Assembly (NCBI GenBank): GCA_943842505.1
Contig: CALTDI010000006.1
Coordinates: forward strand, 110,117 to 174,116
Source: an uncultured Pseudomonadales bacterium
GTDB taxonomy: Bacteria; Pseudomonadota; Gammaproteobacteria; Pseudomonadales; Pseudohongiellaceae
Direction of reading: 5' to 3'
Length of the DNA: 64,000 bases
Under the pieces are notes generated by a model. The model was not told where the DNA came from. It was given only the letters and a program-made list of their open reading frames with translations, and made no database searches. A program made the position numbers and the translations under genes. Below, in pieces: positions 1 through 9,728 of this stretch; position 1 is the first letter of the stretch; every line of letters begins with the position of its first letter.

Positions 1-810
1 GGCGGGCCGCTCTTTCTCTTGATTACCCATTGCCAAATATTGTTTGGCTACTGCCTGCCCTCTGCTAGCTAGTTGAATGAGATGCACGCCATAGAAGCTG
101 GCGGTCAGAATATCGTCGCGGCCATCATCATTCCAATCTGCGATGCTCAGACCATGTGACATCTGCAGTGACTGGTCTAGGACTACACTGGGCCATGATC
201 CTTTCTTCGGATCCTGTGGTATCTGATAGGCTCTAAGAGAAACATTGACACTATAGTCCGGTGCGCTGGCTCCGACACCTATAATCGGGAGGCTAAGCAG
301 TTCGTCTATTCCATCTCCATTGATATCGCCCCACTTAACTCGATGCGTTGTAGGAACCTGACCTATGGAGTGCATCTGCCACTGCTGGCTCTGGGTTGGG
401 TTACCCGGATTCTCCAACCAATGCATCAAGCCACCCGCGGTGGAATTACCAAGACTAAACCCACTAGCCAGAACCAGATCGACATCACCATCGCCATCTA
501 TGTCATTGGGCGCCGCATCGATATTGGCGGCGGTAACTGTGCTGATACTGTATTTTTCCCAGCCAGGATTTTTGTACCAGACAAACTGCGCAGGATTGAT
601 GGAAAGCGCAACAACGTCTAGCAGGGAATCCCCGTCAATGTCGGCCAGCTCTACTCCATAGCCCCCCGGGAAATTCTCATCAAGCGATATTCTTTCAAAA
701 TTGAAGAGGCCGCGCTGCGCGTCTACTCCCTGACAACTTGTGAGGACGCAACACAGGAGAGCAGCCATCTTAAGCCTGGCTGTATATTGCTGCTTTTTTA
801 GTAGATGCAT
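1..810 (-). CDS. FG-GAP/VCBS-repeat lipoprotein, partial (C-terminus beyond the left edge)
   Basis: An open frame of 270 codons reads from the ATG at 810 to base 1 without a stop, so the gene continues outside the window. The N-terminus has a basic start, a hydrophobic stretch and a possible lipobox ending at Cys26 (LTSC), suggesting an outer-membrane-anchored or secreted protein. Four calcium-binding-like repeats are visible: DIDGDS near residue 57, DIDGDGDVDLV near 103, DINGDGIDEL near 162 and DWNDDGRDDIL near 225. These are typical of FG-GAP/VCBS beta-propeller repeats. Such proteins bind ligands or act at the cell surface; no enzymatic domain is seen in this part. The function is unknown. 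Confidence 0.85.
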   Translation of the reverse strand, partial: MHLLKKQQYTARLKMAALLCCVLTSCQGVDAQRGLFNFERISLDENFPGGYGVELADIDGDSLLDVVALSINPAQFVWYKNPGWEKYSISTVTAANIDAAPNDIDGDGDVDLVLASGFSLGNSTAGGLMHWLENPGNPTQSQQWQMHSIGQVPTTHRVKWGDINGDGIDELLSLPIIGVGASAPDYSVNVSLRAYQIPQDPKKGSWPSVVLDQSLQMSHGLSIADWNDDGRDDILTASFYGVHLIQLASRGQAVAKQYLAMGNQEKERPA

Positions 811-911
811 AGAGTGAGTCTCTCGAATCAGAGCGAAGCCAAAATTGTAACTGGAAAACTTAATGCTATTGGCGCTGCAAAGCAATCACTAATGCAGGAT
901 AGAATGTGGAG

Positions 912-1463
912 TCAGGATAGTTGTATGTGTCGAGAGAAACGCGTACTCAGAAATTCCATCTGGTCGGCAAGTACGTTGTGATTGGACAGATAGAGGAACT
1001 CATACTGATTCGGCACGAATGGTATGGCCAGAAGCTCCATATTTGCTTGTTCTGGCGAACGGTCGGCTTTTCGATTATTACAACGTCGACAGGATGTAAC
1101 GACATTGGTCCATACATCGATGCCTCCCCTGGAGAGTGGCTGAACATGATCTCGAGAGAGATCGTTAACAGCAAATTGGCCACCACAGTAGAGACAGATA
1201 TTTTTGTCACGACGAAATAGAAATTTGTTTTCCAGGGGTGGGTTGAACCCTTCTGCGTGAACCTTTCCTGCACAGGCCACGATGCTAGGCAGACGCAAGA
1301 CGGATTGCTTGCCGCTACGATTATAGCCCCCTCGCATCTCGAAGACGGTATTTCCCAATGACCAGACGACCAGGTCTTTAACCAAAAGAGTTGCAGTCTC
1401 TTCTCTGCTAAGCCAACTTACCGGGATACCCGCTTTGTTTAACCTTAAAATCTTAGCATTCAC
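912..1463 (-). CDS. HNH endonuclease family protein
   Basis: A 183-aa protein with a C-terminal HNH nuclease domain. Cys90-x2-Cys93 and Cys125-x2-Cys128 form the zinc-binding frame, and Asp105-His106 followed by PLSRGG is the catalytic HNH core; CRRCNNRKADRSP closes the domain. The first 80 residues are not a recognised domain. It looks like the stand-alone HNH proteins common in gammaproteobacterial chromosomes, whose substrate is usually unknown. It is not next to a restriction methylase, toxin or phage gene, so there is no contextual sign of a defence role. An AGGGTG ribosome site lies about 10 bases before the ATG. Confidence 0.85.
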   Translation of the reverse strand: MNAKILRLNKAGIPVSWLSREETATLLVKDLVVWSLGNTVFEMRGGYNRSGKQSVLRLPSIVACAGKVHAEGFNPPLENKFLFRRDKNICLYCGGQFAVNDLSRDHVQPLSRGGIDVWTNVVTSCRRCNNRKADRSPEQANMELLAIPFVPNQYEFLYLSNHNVLADQMEFLSTRFSRHIQLS

Positions 1464-1629
1464 GTAGATTCACCCTACGATAATCAACCAAAACTAGGAA
1501 CACGAACTGGAACAGAAAACAACAATAATACGTCTACGCTTAATTATATCGGCGTATTGGCAACACACTAAAACTTTGGAATCGAGAGTGCAAGCGTGTC
1601 ATCGATTGCAGTGTCAGATCGACGCAGTG

Positions 1630-2262
1630 CTAGGAGGCTTGATTCTTGGCGGCGAGTCGCTGTTTGCGTCGCTCCCAGGCGCCATTGCTAAGCCAGTAGC
1701 CTGTCTGTAGGAGCAGTAGCAGAGCTAAGAATAGAGGCAGGGTGCCGTAATCGGCGCCGCCGACCTGAAAATAGAACACGGCTGTGTAGTACCGATCTTC
1801 CGTTGGATGATCCGCCGTGACAACGCCTATATAGGTGCCCTCGGCGTCGAACTCATAGCTCGCCGTATAAAAGCCACCGGGCTCGATTCGTGGCGGCTCA
1901 TAGTAGACGGTTGCTGCCTCGAGGTCGTCGATAGCCAGCACATCGTCGAGAGTCGCATATCTGCCAACCTCATTAATATCACGAATGATACGGAAATCGA
2001 TGGCCATCTCCGGTAGCAGGCTGTGCAGGTATTCCATGACGAATACAGAGCGTGCGACGTCGGGGATATCTTCACAGAATTCATCCGATTCTCTGGTTTC
2101 CGGCTGGAACACGGTGAAGTGTGCCTGCAGGAAATCGATATTGATCACACAGAGGTCGTCCTCGAAGGCGACGCCGCCGTGTGCAGCTGCATTCTGACTC
2201 GATAGAAAAGAGACAAACAGAATCAAGATCTTGAGGGTGTAGCGAGATTTGTGGAGACTCAT
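1630..2262 (-). CDS. Exported membrane-anchored protein of unknown function
   Basis: The frame can begin at a TTG (2298), but the ATG at 2262 places a clean signal peptide (MSLHKSRYTLKILILFVSF) at the N-terminus, so that start is preferred. The mature part is a mixed, acidic periplasmic domain of about 150 residues beginning AHGGVAFEDD. A single strongly hydrophobic helix (LPLFLALLLLLQTGYWL) and a basic cytoplasmic tail follow. The topology is therefore a periplasmic domain held by a C-terminal anchor. I do not recognise the family. The neighbouring SDR gene on the same strand starts 142 bases upstream of this gene's start, with no evidence of shared function. Confidence 0.6.
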   Translation of the reverse strand: MSLHKSRYTLKILILFVSFLSSQNAAAHGGVAFEDDLCVINIDFLQAHFTVFQPETRESDEFCEDIPDVARSVFVMEYLHSLLPEMAIDFRIIRDINEVGRYATLDDVLAIDDLEAATVYYEPPRIEPGGFYTASYEFDAEGTYIGVVTADHPTEDRYYTAVFYFQVGGADYGTLPLFLALLLLLQTGYWLSNGAWERRKQRLAAKNQAS

Positions 2263-2404
2263 CAAATATTCAATGCCGGCTAGAGTTTGGCGACTCAATA
2301 GTCGACCAAAGTAAAAGGTCGACTCAAAAAAGGGAGCTTACCTTACCATGTTTACTTACGCGGCGCTAAACGCAAAGCCGTGCGCCACAGTTAGTTTTGC
2401 AAAG

Positions 2405-3097
2405 CTACCAGGGGATAACATTGCCATCGTAATTGTAAAAGTTCCCGGAGCGTTCAGGGCTGAGCCCTTCGATTACCTTCATCATGCCCGCGACACTGGT
2501 CTTGGTATCTATCAAGGCATTCGGCCCACCCATGTCGGTTAGCACCCAGCCGGGATGCAAGACCGCCGCAATGAAGCCCTCTGAAGCCAAGTCTATGGCC
2601 AAGCTTTTGACCGCACTATTCAACGCGGTCTTGGAACTACGATAGATATAGGACCCGCCTCCACTATTGTCAGCGATAGACCCCATCTTCGAGGTGAGAT
2701 ACAACATCTTCTTGTCTTTACCCGCACGCAGGTTCGGCATGAGCATCTGACTTAAGATAAGAGGTGCGATGGAATTTACCTGTAGAACCGATGCCCAAAC
2801 CTGCCCATCGATCTCACCAAATTTGAGGTTCGCTGGACCATAGACGCCAGCATTGTTGATAAAGACATCGACTGCCGTGCCGTCTAGCTCCTGCACAAAC
2901 TCACGCATCGAATCGGTAGAGGCAACGTCTAACTGCAGAAGCTGCAAGCCATCGAACTTTTCCTGAAGCTCGCGCAAGGCATCTGCGGCGGCAAGGTCTC
3001 TGCAGGTCGCTATTACTCGATCTCCCCGTTGCAGAAACTGCTTGGTGAATTCCAGTCCGATTCCGCGGTTAGTTCCGGTAATTAAAATAGTTGCCAT
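2405..3097 (-). CDS. Short-chain dehydrogenase/reductase
   Basis: A 230-aa Rossmann-fold SDR. The nucleotide-binding TGTNRGIG motif lies at residues 7-14, NNAGVYG follows near residue 84, and the catalytic Tyr-x3-Lys is in YRSSKTALNSA. It resembles the C-factor/sniffer-like branch of SDRs, which lack an obvious substrate signature. The ATG at 3097 is chosen over a GTG five codons upstream because GGAG sits six bases before it. The reaction is NAD(P)-dependent oxidation or reduction of an unknown carbonyl or alcohol. Confidence 0.85.
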   Translation of the reverse strand: MATILITGTNRGIGLEFTKQFLQRGDRVIATCRDLAAADALRELQEKFDGLQLLQLDVASTDSMREFVQELDGTAVDVFINNAGVYGPANLKFGEIDGQVWASVLQVNSIAPLILSQMLMPNLRAGKDKKMLYLTSKMGSIADNSGGGSYIYRSSKTALNSAVKSLAIDLASEGFIAAVLHPGWVLTDMGGPNALIDTKTSVAGMMKVIEGLSPERSGNFYNYDGNVIPW

Positions 3098-3227
3098 CTT
3101 TGCTCCACCCACCTGATTTTCGTCAGGCTACAGTGTATCAAATCCCCGGGTGAGCTGAAGTGTTGTCTAGGCTTCTGCTATACTCCAGCGTCCTATTAAA
3201 TCGTAGTTAAGCAACACAGGGATAGCT

Positions 3228-5693
3228 ATGCACAGCAGGCTCGTGGTCTCCATAACTCTCTTTGCAGTATTCCAAGCTGGAGCCCAGATGGCTCATGCCC
3301 AGGACCCAGAGGAAGTTTTGATTATTGGAGTGATCCCTTCTGGGGCAGGCCTCGATAAGTCCAAGATCCCCTTCCCCGTGCAGAACCGCAATGCGTCTGA
3401 CATAGAGAATGCGAACCCGCTGAATATCTCAGACTTTCTTCGACAAAGCTTCACCAGCGTTTCGCTAAACGATGCGCAGAACAACCCAATGCAACCTGAC
3501 CTGCAATACCGAGGCTTCACCGCCTCACCCCTGCTTGGCTTGGCACAGGGACTGGCTGTCTATCAGAACGGCGCCCGCATCAATGAGCCGCTTGGCGATG
3601 CGGTTAACTGGGACCTACTCCCACAATCCGCGGTGCAAAGCATCACCCTATCCGGAGGAGCAAATCCATTGTTCGGCCTGAACAGTCTTGGAGGCTCGCT
3701 GGTAATCGATATGAAAGATGGCTTCAGCTCTGAGGGCACTAACGTTGAAATAAGCTCAGGATCCTTTGGTCGCACGACGGCGAATTTCGAAACAGGCGGT
3801 AACAATGGTTCCCTGGCCTACTATGCGAACCTGGAAAGCTTTCAGGAAGATGGCTGGCGCGACCAGTCTGAATCCGATGCATTGAATTTTTATGGCAGTG
3901 TGGGCTGGCGCGACCAGTCCACTCAGCTCAATCTTAATTACCAATACGGTCAATCTGAACTAATAGGTAATGGCGCGGCACCTACTGAGTTGCTGGCCCT
4001 AGATAGAGAAGCTATTTTCACTGGGCCTGACATTACCGAGAACGACATGCAGATGATTAGCTTCGACTATCAGCATGACGTGAGTAGCGATATTAGTTTC
4101 GGTGGAAATTTTTTCTATCGCAAGAATAAGACAAAGTCGTTTAACGGTGACGGTTCGGAATTTGCAGTGTGCAGCCTTGGTGGCATGCCGCAACTGCTGG
4201 ACGGTATCGAAGGCGACGATCTCGAAGAGCTTGGCCTCGATGACGACGACATCTGTGAGAATCAATTTGCCGATAGTGATGCCCTCGAAGCATTTCTGAA
4301 TCAAACCGCTGCCATGATGGGATCGGACGACGAATTTAATCTTGAAAATTTTGCAGATGATCTATCGGGTACAGGCGTGCTTTCCGATCAGGGTATAAAT
4401 AACCTGAGCGACAGAAGCCAGGAAAGTATAGGCGCCGATTTCCAATGGACCGTGAGAGGCAACTTTCTGGGCTACGATTCTCAGATCATTGCAGGGGGTG
4501 CCTATTACCGAGGCGAATCGAATTTCGATGCGGTTCTGGAACTTGCCAATCTCGATCCAATTTCCAGACTCACGCGAGGTCTGGGCACCGGCACATTTGT
4601 CGATAGCGAGGCTACTTCTATTAATACCGAAACAGAATCCAGTAGTCTCTACATTACAAACACGATGGACTTGAGCTCGACTGTAGCCTTGACGCTATCT
4701 ACCCGCGGCAATTATACCGACGTTGTACTGCGCGACAGGTCTGGCATGCGGCCCGAACTTAACGGCGACCATAATTTCTCCAGAGTCAATCCATCACTAG
4801 GCCTAACCTGGCAGGCGAATGATAGTCATAGCCTGTATGCGTCTTATAGTGAATCTTCCCGCGCACCTACGCCTATAGAGCTTGCCTGTAACGAGGGAGT
4901 CTTCGACCTTGCTGTAGCCTTTGCCATCGAAGCCGGGGAAGACCCAGCCGATGTCGATCTGGAGTGTCGCCTGCCGAATGCCTTCCTGGCTGACCCACCA
5001 CTGGATGACGTGATCGCCAAGAGTTTCGAATTGGGATCACGCGGTTTTCTGGGTGATGTAGGCTATTCTCTGGGGCTGTTTCATACCTTGAATAAGGACG
5101 ACATCCTGTTTCAGACCACAGGCCGCTCCACTGGCCTTTTCGCCAATGTAGACCAAACGCGAAGGGCGGGCATCGAATCCAGCCTACAGGGACAATGGCA
5201 GGCTTTTAGTTGGTTGATGGCCTACAGCTTCATAGAGGCAACTTTTGAAGACAGTTTTCAGGCATTGAGCCCTAACCATGCATTCGCCGACGATGAGGGT
5301 GAGATTAGAGTACGCTCCGGCGACCGTATTCCCGGCATTCCGCAGCATCAATTTAAGCTATCCAGCGATTACCAGTTCAGCAGCGGCCTCAGCCTTGGGC
5401 TGGACATACTCAGCAATGGTAATCAGGTATTGCGTGGCGATGAATCCAATCAGTTGGACGAAGTTTCCGGCTATACCATGGTGAGCCTGCGCGCGCGGTA
5501 TAGCGTCAACGAGAAGCTCGAGGTATTCGCGAAGATAGACAACCTCTTCGACAGAGAATACGAGAGTTTTGGCTTACTGGGGGAAGAGCCAGCCGAGTTG
5601 GAAGTGCCTATTATTGAGGATCTGACTAATCCTGTATTCCTAGGCGCTGGCGCGCCCAGGGCTGCCTTTCTGGGCCTTCGCTACAACTTCTAG
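3228..5693 (+). CDS. TonB-dependent outer-membrane receptor
   Basis: An 821-aa protein with an N-terminal signal peptide ending near AHAQ. A plug domain follows (NISDFLRQSF, LQYRGFTASPL and YQNGARINEPLGDAVNWDL are characteristic), then a long beta-barrel ending in LGLRYNF with the terminal Phe typical of outer-membrane barrels. It should import a scarce ligand using TonB-ExbBD energy. An acidic insertion (roughly residues 314-390) contains runs such as DDLEELGLDDDD and two Cys. A second Cys pair flanks the extracellular stretch after SSRAPTPIELAC. The ligand cannot be named. It converges on glpQ with nine bases between the stop codons. Confidence 0.93.
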   Translation: MHSRLVVSITLFAVFQAGAQMAHAQDPEEVLIIGVIPSGAGLDKSKIPFPVQNRNASDIENANPLNISDFLRQSFTSVSLNDAQNNPMQPDLQYRGFTASPLLGLAQGLAVYQNGARINEPLGDAVNWDLLPQSAVQSITLSGGANPLFGLNSLGGSLVIDMKDGFSSEGTNVEISSGSFGRTTANFETGGNNGSLAYYANLESFQEDGWRDQSESDALNFYGSVGWRDQSTQLNLNYQYGQSELIGNGAAPTELLALDREAIFTGPDITENDMQMISFDYQHDVSSDISFGGNFFYRKNKTKSFNGDGSEFAVCSLGGMPQLLDGIEGDDLEELGLDDDDICENQFADSDALEAFLNQTAAMMGSDDEFNLENFADDLSGTGVLSDQGINNLSDRSQESIGADFQWTVRGNFLGYDSQIIAGGAYYRGESNFDAVLELANLDPISRLTRGLGTGTFVDSEATSINTETESSSLYITNTMDLSSTVALTLSTRGNYTDVVLRDRSGMRPELNGDHNFSRVNPSLGLTWQANDSHSLYASYSESSRAPTPIELACNEGVFDLAVAFAIEAGEDPADVDLECRLPNAFLADPPLDDVIAKSFELGSRGFLGDVGYSLGLFHTLNKDDILFQTTGRSTGLFANVDQTRRAGIESSLQGQWQAFSWLMAYSFIEATFEDSFQALSPNHAFADDEGEIRVRSGDRIPGIPQHQFKLSSDYQFSSGLSLGLDILSNGNQVLRGDESNQLDEVSGYTMVSLRARYSVNEKLEVFAKIDNLFDREYESFGLLGEEPAELEVPIIEDLTNPVFLGAGAPRAAFLGLRYNF

Positions 5694-5702
5694 CGCAGGA
5701 CT

Positions 5703-6737
5703 CTATCTGTTGCGCAGAAAATCCACTGCCCGATCAGGAAAATCGGTGAACACGCCGTCGACATTCGCGCGAAAATAGTGAATCTCCAGCAGGTCTTCGA
5801 AACTATCCGCATAGGCTGGCACCTGCCCCGGATCCAGGCGGTAGGTGTAGGGATGAACTTGCATGCCGGCCGCATGAGCCCTAGCGACGAATTCAGTCAC
5901 CTGCAGGTTTGTCTTCTGCGAACTTCTGGAAACCACGAGGCCTTTATCCGGGCCAACCCCATCGGCGAAGACCGATAACTTCTCCATGCCGTCTTCTTCG
6001 AACATCCAGGGATAAGCGGAAACTCCGCTGATCAATTGCACGAGATTCATTTCGATACCTTCTGCGGGCAGAATCTGCTCATGGATAATCTGTAACTCTT
6101 CAAAGCTAAAGGTCTGCAGAAAAATTTTGTCCTGCTTGCTGGTATAGCCATAAGACTTAAGCATCTTCACCACAGCGGTGCTGATATCTTTGCCTGCCTC
6201 GCGATGAAACTCGGGCGATTTTATTTCAGGGTAGATTCCTATGTTCTTTCCCGTAGATTTATTTAGCCCCTGAATTAGTTCAATCTCTTCGGACAAGGTT
6301 GGCACACTGAAAGTGGATTTTCCCATCGGAAAACGCTCCGTGTAATCCTGCTGCTTCTCGCCATCCTCGATCTCGAAGCCTTCACTGGCCCGCAGCTGCC
6401 CAATCTCTGCCAGAGTAAAGTCAATAGCGTAGTATCGACCGTCTTCGCGCACGCGATCGGGAAAGCGTTCGGCGACATCGGTAGTCCTGTCCAGGGTGAT
6501 ATCGTGCAAGACGATAAGCTGATCATCGCTGGTCATCACTACATCTTGCTCGATGTAATCCGCACCCATGGCATAGGCCATGGCTTTCGCCTGCAACGTG
6601 TGCTCCGGCAGGTAGCCACTGGCTCCGCGGTGAGCGATAACGACTTTCTGTGCCTGTGCTTGGGCGGATAGTATTGCTGTCATAAGGAGTAGACCGATAG
6701 TCTTTGTGAGGTTAAATCTGAAACGAAGAAAATGCAT
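5703..6737 (-). CDS. glpQ: Periplasmic glycerophosphodiester phosphodiesterase
   Basis: Hydrolyses deacylated phospholipids (glycerophosphodiesters) to glycerol-3-phosphate and an alcohol in the periplasm. After a signal peptide ending at AQAQA, the enzyme has the catalytic AHRGASGYLPEHT segment, then EQDVVMTSDDQLIVLHD, FPMGKSTFSVPT, GIYPEIKSP and FTDFPDRAV, in the same order as Escherichia coli GlpQ. Length (about 344 aa) matches that family. The ATG at 6737 is preferred to an upstream in-frame ATG because it gives a normal signal peptide and has GAGGT eight bases upstream. No glycerol-3-phosphate transporter is nearby. Confidence 0.92.
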   Translation of the reverse strand: MHFLRFRFNLTKTIGLLLMTAILSAQAQAQKVVIAHRGASGYLPEHTLQAKAMAYAMGADYIEQDVVMTSDDQLIVLHDITLDRTTDVAERFPDRVREDGRYYAIDFTLAEIGQLRASEGFEIEDGEKQQDYTERFPMGKSTFSVPTLSEEIELIQGLNKSTGKNIGIYPEIKSPEFHREAGKDISTAVVKMLKSYGYTSKQDKIFLQTFSFEELQIIHEQILPAEGIEMNLVQLISGVSAYPWMFEEDGMEKLSVFADGVGPDKGLVVSRSSQKTNLQVTEFVARAHAAGMQVHPYTYRLDPGQVPAYADSFEDLLEIHYFRANVDGVFTDFPDRAVDFLRNR

Positions 6738-6877
6738 TAGAATTACCTCTGTGCCAGCAAAAAAATATTCCATGGCCTCTAGGCGATGAATGAGAGATCG
6801 CAAGCCTAAGCGAAAAACCCTGTCACTTATAGTAGCAAGCGCACCGAGAATACGACAATAGAAAAATTAGTTGCTGC

Positions 6878-9262
6878 CTATGAGCCTAATCGATAGCGCA
6901 GCTTGATCGCTATTGTATCGACAATCCTGTCGTTCCATGACTGCTCAAGCAGAGTCGGAAATGTATCGAAGCTGTCTCTTGGTAGATTGCTCCCCCGAGT
7001 ATATACAATGAATAGGTCAGATAGTGGAGCGATCTCCCAACGATATCTCGCCTGAAATGTGAGCCGGCTAATAACAAAGTCATCAGGCGTCGAATCTGGA
7101 TTCGCCACCGGCTGCAGGAAGTCTCGACGATTCGGATTCACCTGCCAGAAACGATCTTCGAAGGCCTTCAGGGCTGTCCACTGTGCAGTGAAGCGTAACT
7201 GCTGCTTGGCAGAGATGAAATAGTTTGTCTCAAGCCGCGGTGCCCATTGGTGGGATTCAAAGCTGGTGTAGTTGCCCCCACCACGGTGAACAAGCAACGC
7301 TTCTCTGTCGGTATAGTTAAGCGAAATATCGGTAGAGAATCTGTCATTGGCGCGCCACACTATGCCTGCGGAACCCTGAGTTCGAGCCGGCCCTAGCTCA
7401 TCCTGGTCGAGGTTTAGATTCACGTTATAGGAAATAGCTTCTGCGCGGTTGGTGCTGTAACCGAGATTTGCACCCCATCGCCCTGTTATCCGAAAATCGC
7501 CAGTGCCGCGACCCAGTCTGTCGTCAATACGCTCAGGGAAATAGCGAATACTGTAATCGAGTTGGTTGTTGTTTAAGAAGTTGTACCCCCGATTAAAGAA
7601 TAGCCCCATTCGAACTGGCTGACCCTGTGTGTTCCACTGATTAGTGAAGAATACGCTAGTACTGCGTCCACGCAACCCCGGAACATTCGATTCGGTTTTG
7701 GAATAATTATAGTCCATATTCATCTGATCGTTTCGGGTCAGGAAACCAAGATCATTGATATCTAACGTGTCATCTATATAAGTAGAGCGCAGAGTATGCT
7801 GCACGCCCCTTCTGGGACGGTAGCTAACATCGGCGAAGCCACCAGCCCCAGTGACGCCTTCTACATCGCTATGCATAAGCTGCGCATCTACCACCCAGCG
7901 ATTGTCGGCCGAAAAATAGTGTGCATCTATCGCATTCACGGTAGCGTCGATCTCAGGATGTGAAATATTGGTACCCATCCAACCTAGCGCACGACGACCA
8001 CCCGCTCCGGTATTCTCATATAACACTCTAGCTATGGTGAAGTCTCTTCCCTGTGCCTGCAGGTGAACGCTAGTGCCGTCGTCTAGTTCGCCTCTGATCT
8101 CACTATCGTCTTCAGAGGCAAGCAGCGTACCGTAACGCCAACTGCCACTCTGGCCCGTGAACTTAACTGCGCCTAACAGCTCGGTGGGCATACTTAAATC
8201 AGTGGGGACAACATCTACATCACTAGGCACATCGTAAATAGCCGCGCCGCCGATACGGCGTGTGTTCAATAGCGAGACAGGGCCTCCTGGCCCTCCGCGC
8301 CCCGAGCTCCTCGGTGAGGTGTTAAAAATATCCTGCCCTTCGAGAAAGAAGGACCTTCGTTCAGGGAAAAACACTTCGAAGGCTGTCAGGTTGACCACCA
8401 CATCGTCGGACTCTACGTTTCCAAAATCTGGATTCAGCGTTGCGGAAAGAAGCGTGTTCGATGTGGGACGCCAGAATATTTCTGAGCCTACCTTGAACTG
8501 AGCTTCGTTTCTTACATTATCGACTACGGTCGATGCAAACGGGTAATAGGTTAGTTGTCTGCGTGGCTCGATGTCTCTGAGCTCATATTTTTCGAAGGCA
8601 GAGAGATACTGATTTACGGTACGCGGAAGCGCGGGATTAGACCAGGCCTCGCCACCGAGGTGACCCACCTGACGCTCGAAATAAAACCCAATCTGCCTTA
8701 CGTCATCGACTTGCGGCAGGGGCATCATGGACCAGGGCACGAAGTACTCGACACTCCAGCCATCATCTAATGCCTGGGTGCGCCCATTCCAGGATCCATC
8801 CCACTGCATGTTCATTTGCCGCTCTGGAAGCAGAGACGCATCGGTCATGGAATCGCCAAGATTAATGCGCAGAAAATAGCCATACAGTCCGCCGCCGGAG
8901 GCATCGATTCCGACTACGAAACCATCGCGATCTAACTGCGTGTCTCGTGAAGTCATGCGCGCCACCAGAGTCTCGGCTGGCTGATAATTTATAGAAGAGA
9001 TGTAGATGCCCCGCTCTGTATAGAACATACGAACGTGAGTCTCGTAGGGTGTTTCCGCCAGGGTGTCTGGGTTGATAACTCTCATGCCATCGACTACTGG
9101 AAGATTTTCCCAGACCGCCTCGTCGACAAAACCATCTAGCGTGATATTTGCATCGCTCTCATCGATTCGAGTGAGCTGGGGGAGAGACTGTTGTGCTAAT
9201 AAAGGCAAGGTAAACAGGGAAGACAGGAGACAAAGACTCATGCGGAGGTAAAACTTGGTCAT
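6878..9262 (-). CDS. DUF5916 family protein with CBM9-like N-terminal domain
   Basis: A 794-aa secreted protein with a signal peptide ending near LLAQQ. It then has a domain of about 200 residues resembling family 9 carbohydrate-binding modules (ITLDGFVDEAVWENL, FYTERGIYISSI, DGFVVGIDASGG, GWSVEYFVPWS). The C-terminal 550 residues are rich in alternating aromatic/polar strands and end in a basic-hydrophobic strand (IKLRYRLGS), as expected for an outer-membrane beta-barrel. FFPERRSFFLEGQDIF is a hallmark stretch of the DUF5916 family. Function is unknown; such proteins often accompany TonB receptors and peptidases in aquatic heterotrophs, as here. Confidence 0.88.
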   Translation of the reverse strand: MTKFYLRMSLCLLSSLFTLPLLAQQSLPQLTRIDESDANITLDGFVDEAVWENLPVVDGMRVINPDTLAETPYETHVRMFYTERGIYISSINYQPAETLVARMTSRDTQLDRDGFVVGIDASGGGLYGYFLRINLGDSMTDASLLPERQMNMQWDGSWNGRTQALDDGWSVEYFVPWSMMPLPQVDDVRQIGFYFERQVGHLGGEAWSNPALPRTVNQYLSAFEKYELRDIEPRRQLTYYPFASTVVDNVRNEAQFKVGSEIFWRPTSNTLLSATLNPDFGNVESDDVVVNLTAFEVFFPERRSFFLEGQDIFNTSPRSSGRGGPGGPVSLLNTRRIGGAAIYDVPSDVDVVPTDLSMPTELLGAVKFTGQSGSWRYGTLLASEDDSEIRGELDDGTSVHLQAQGRDFTIARVLYENTGAGGRRALGWMGTNISHPEIDATVNAIDAHYFSADNRWVVDAQLMHSDVEGVTGAGGFADVSYRPRRGVQHTLRSTYIDDTLDINDLGFLTRNDQMNMDYNYSKTESNVPGLRGRSTSVFFTNQWNTQGQPVRMGLFFNRGYNFLNNNQLDYSIRYFPERIDDRLGRGTGDFRITGRWGANLGYSTNRAEAISYNVNLNLDQDELGPARTQGSAGIVWRANDRFSTDISLNYTDREALLVHRGGGNYTSFESHQWAPRLETNYFISAKQQLRFTAQWTALKAFEDRFWQVNPNRRDFLQPVANPDSTPDDFVISRLTFQARYRWEIAPLSDLFIVYTRGSNLPRDSFDTFPTLLEQSWNDRIVDTIAIKLRYRLGS

Positions 9263-9556
9263 TTCTGTGCCCGGGCGTTAGCGCTTTATCGTCGAGACCT
9301 GCGAAACCTCTAGTAAGCGTTTATTCTTAAGTCTGCACTATATCTCAATAGTTTGCTAAATTACTAAATAGAAACAATTAGTTACAAATTTTTTCAACAA
9401 TGAACGAACTCGCTTTTCTTATATCGCCCAAGCTACTCGGCCATTGCCATGTTTCGTCATTATTGCGCTGCAGTTCGCCTTTATTTGGCCCATCGCTTGT
9501 CAGATTACTGCGTTTTAATAAACGCTAATCCACTATCAATAGCTAAGGAGCATCCG

Positions 9557-9706
9557 GTGAAACTGTTTAAGAAGGGTCAGAATTGTCTATTTGTTGAGGA
9601 GGAGAGATATGAGTGGGCCCCAAAGAAGTCGAGTATGAATCGCCACCTGATCACGGTGTCGTTACTTTTCCTCTTTGCTGCCTTCCTGTTTAGCGCCCTG
9701 CGTTAG
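9557..9706 (+). CDS. Small single-span membrane protein (49 aa)
   Basis: A GTG start at 9557 is preceded by AAGGAG with a six-base gap, the best ribosome site in this stretch, and opens a 49-codon frame. The product has a polar, charged N-terminal half (KLFKKGQNCLFVEEERYEW) and a hydrophobic C-terminal helix (LITVSLLFLFAAFLFSALR). The same frame extends upstream to an ATG at 9449, but that part has no ribosome site. It lies alone between two genes of the opposite strand. The function is unknown; a real small membrane protein is likely but not proven. Confidence 0.5.
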   Translation: MKLFKKGQNCLFVEEERYEWAPKKSSMNRHLITVSLLFLFAAFLFSALR

Positions 9707-9728
9707 GTGCCAGAGGTGAAGTCAGAAT

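Noticed and set aside
343..661. Plus-strand open frames over the left-edge gene
   Set aside because: They are antisense to the FG-GAP lipoprotein frame, which has domain motifs and reads without a stop.
3163..3184. TTGTCT and TATACT as a promoter for the TonB receptor
   Set aside because: The spacing is only ten bases, too short for sigma-70; at best the TATACT is a lone -10.
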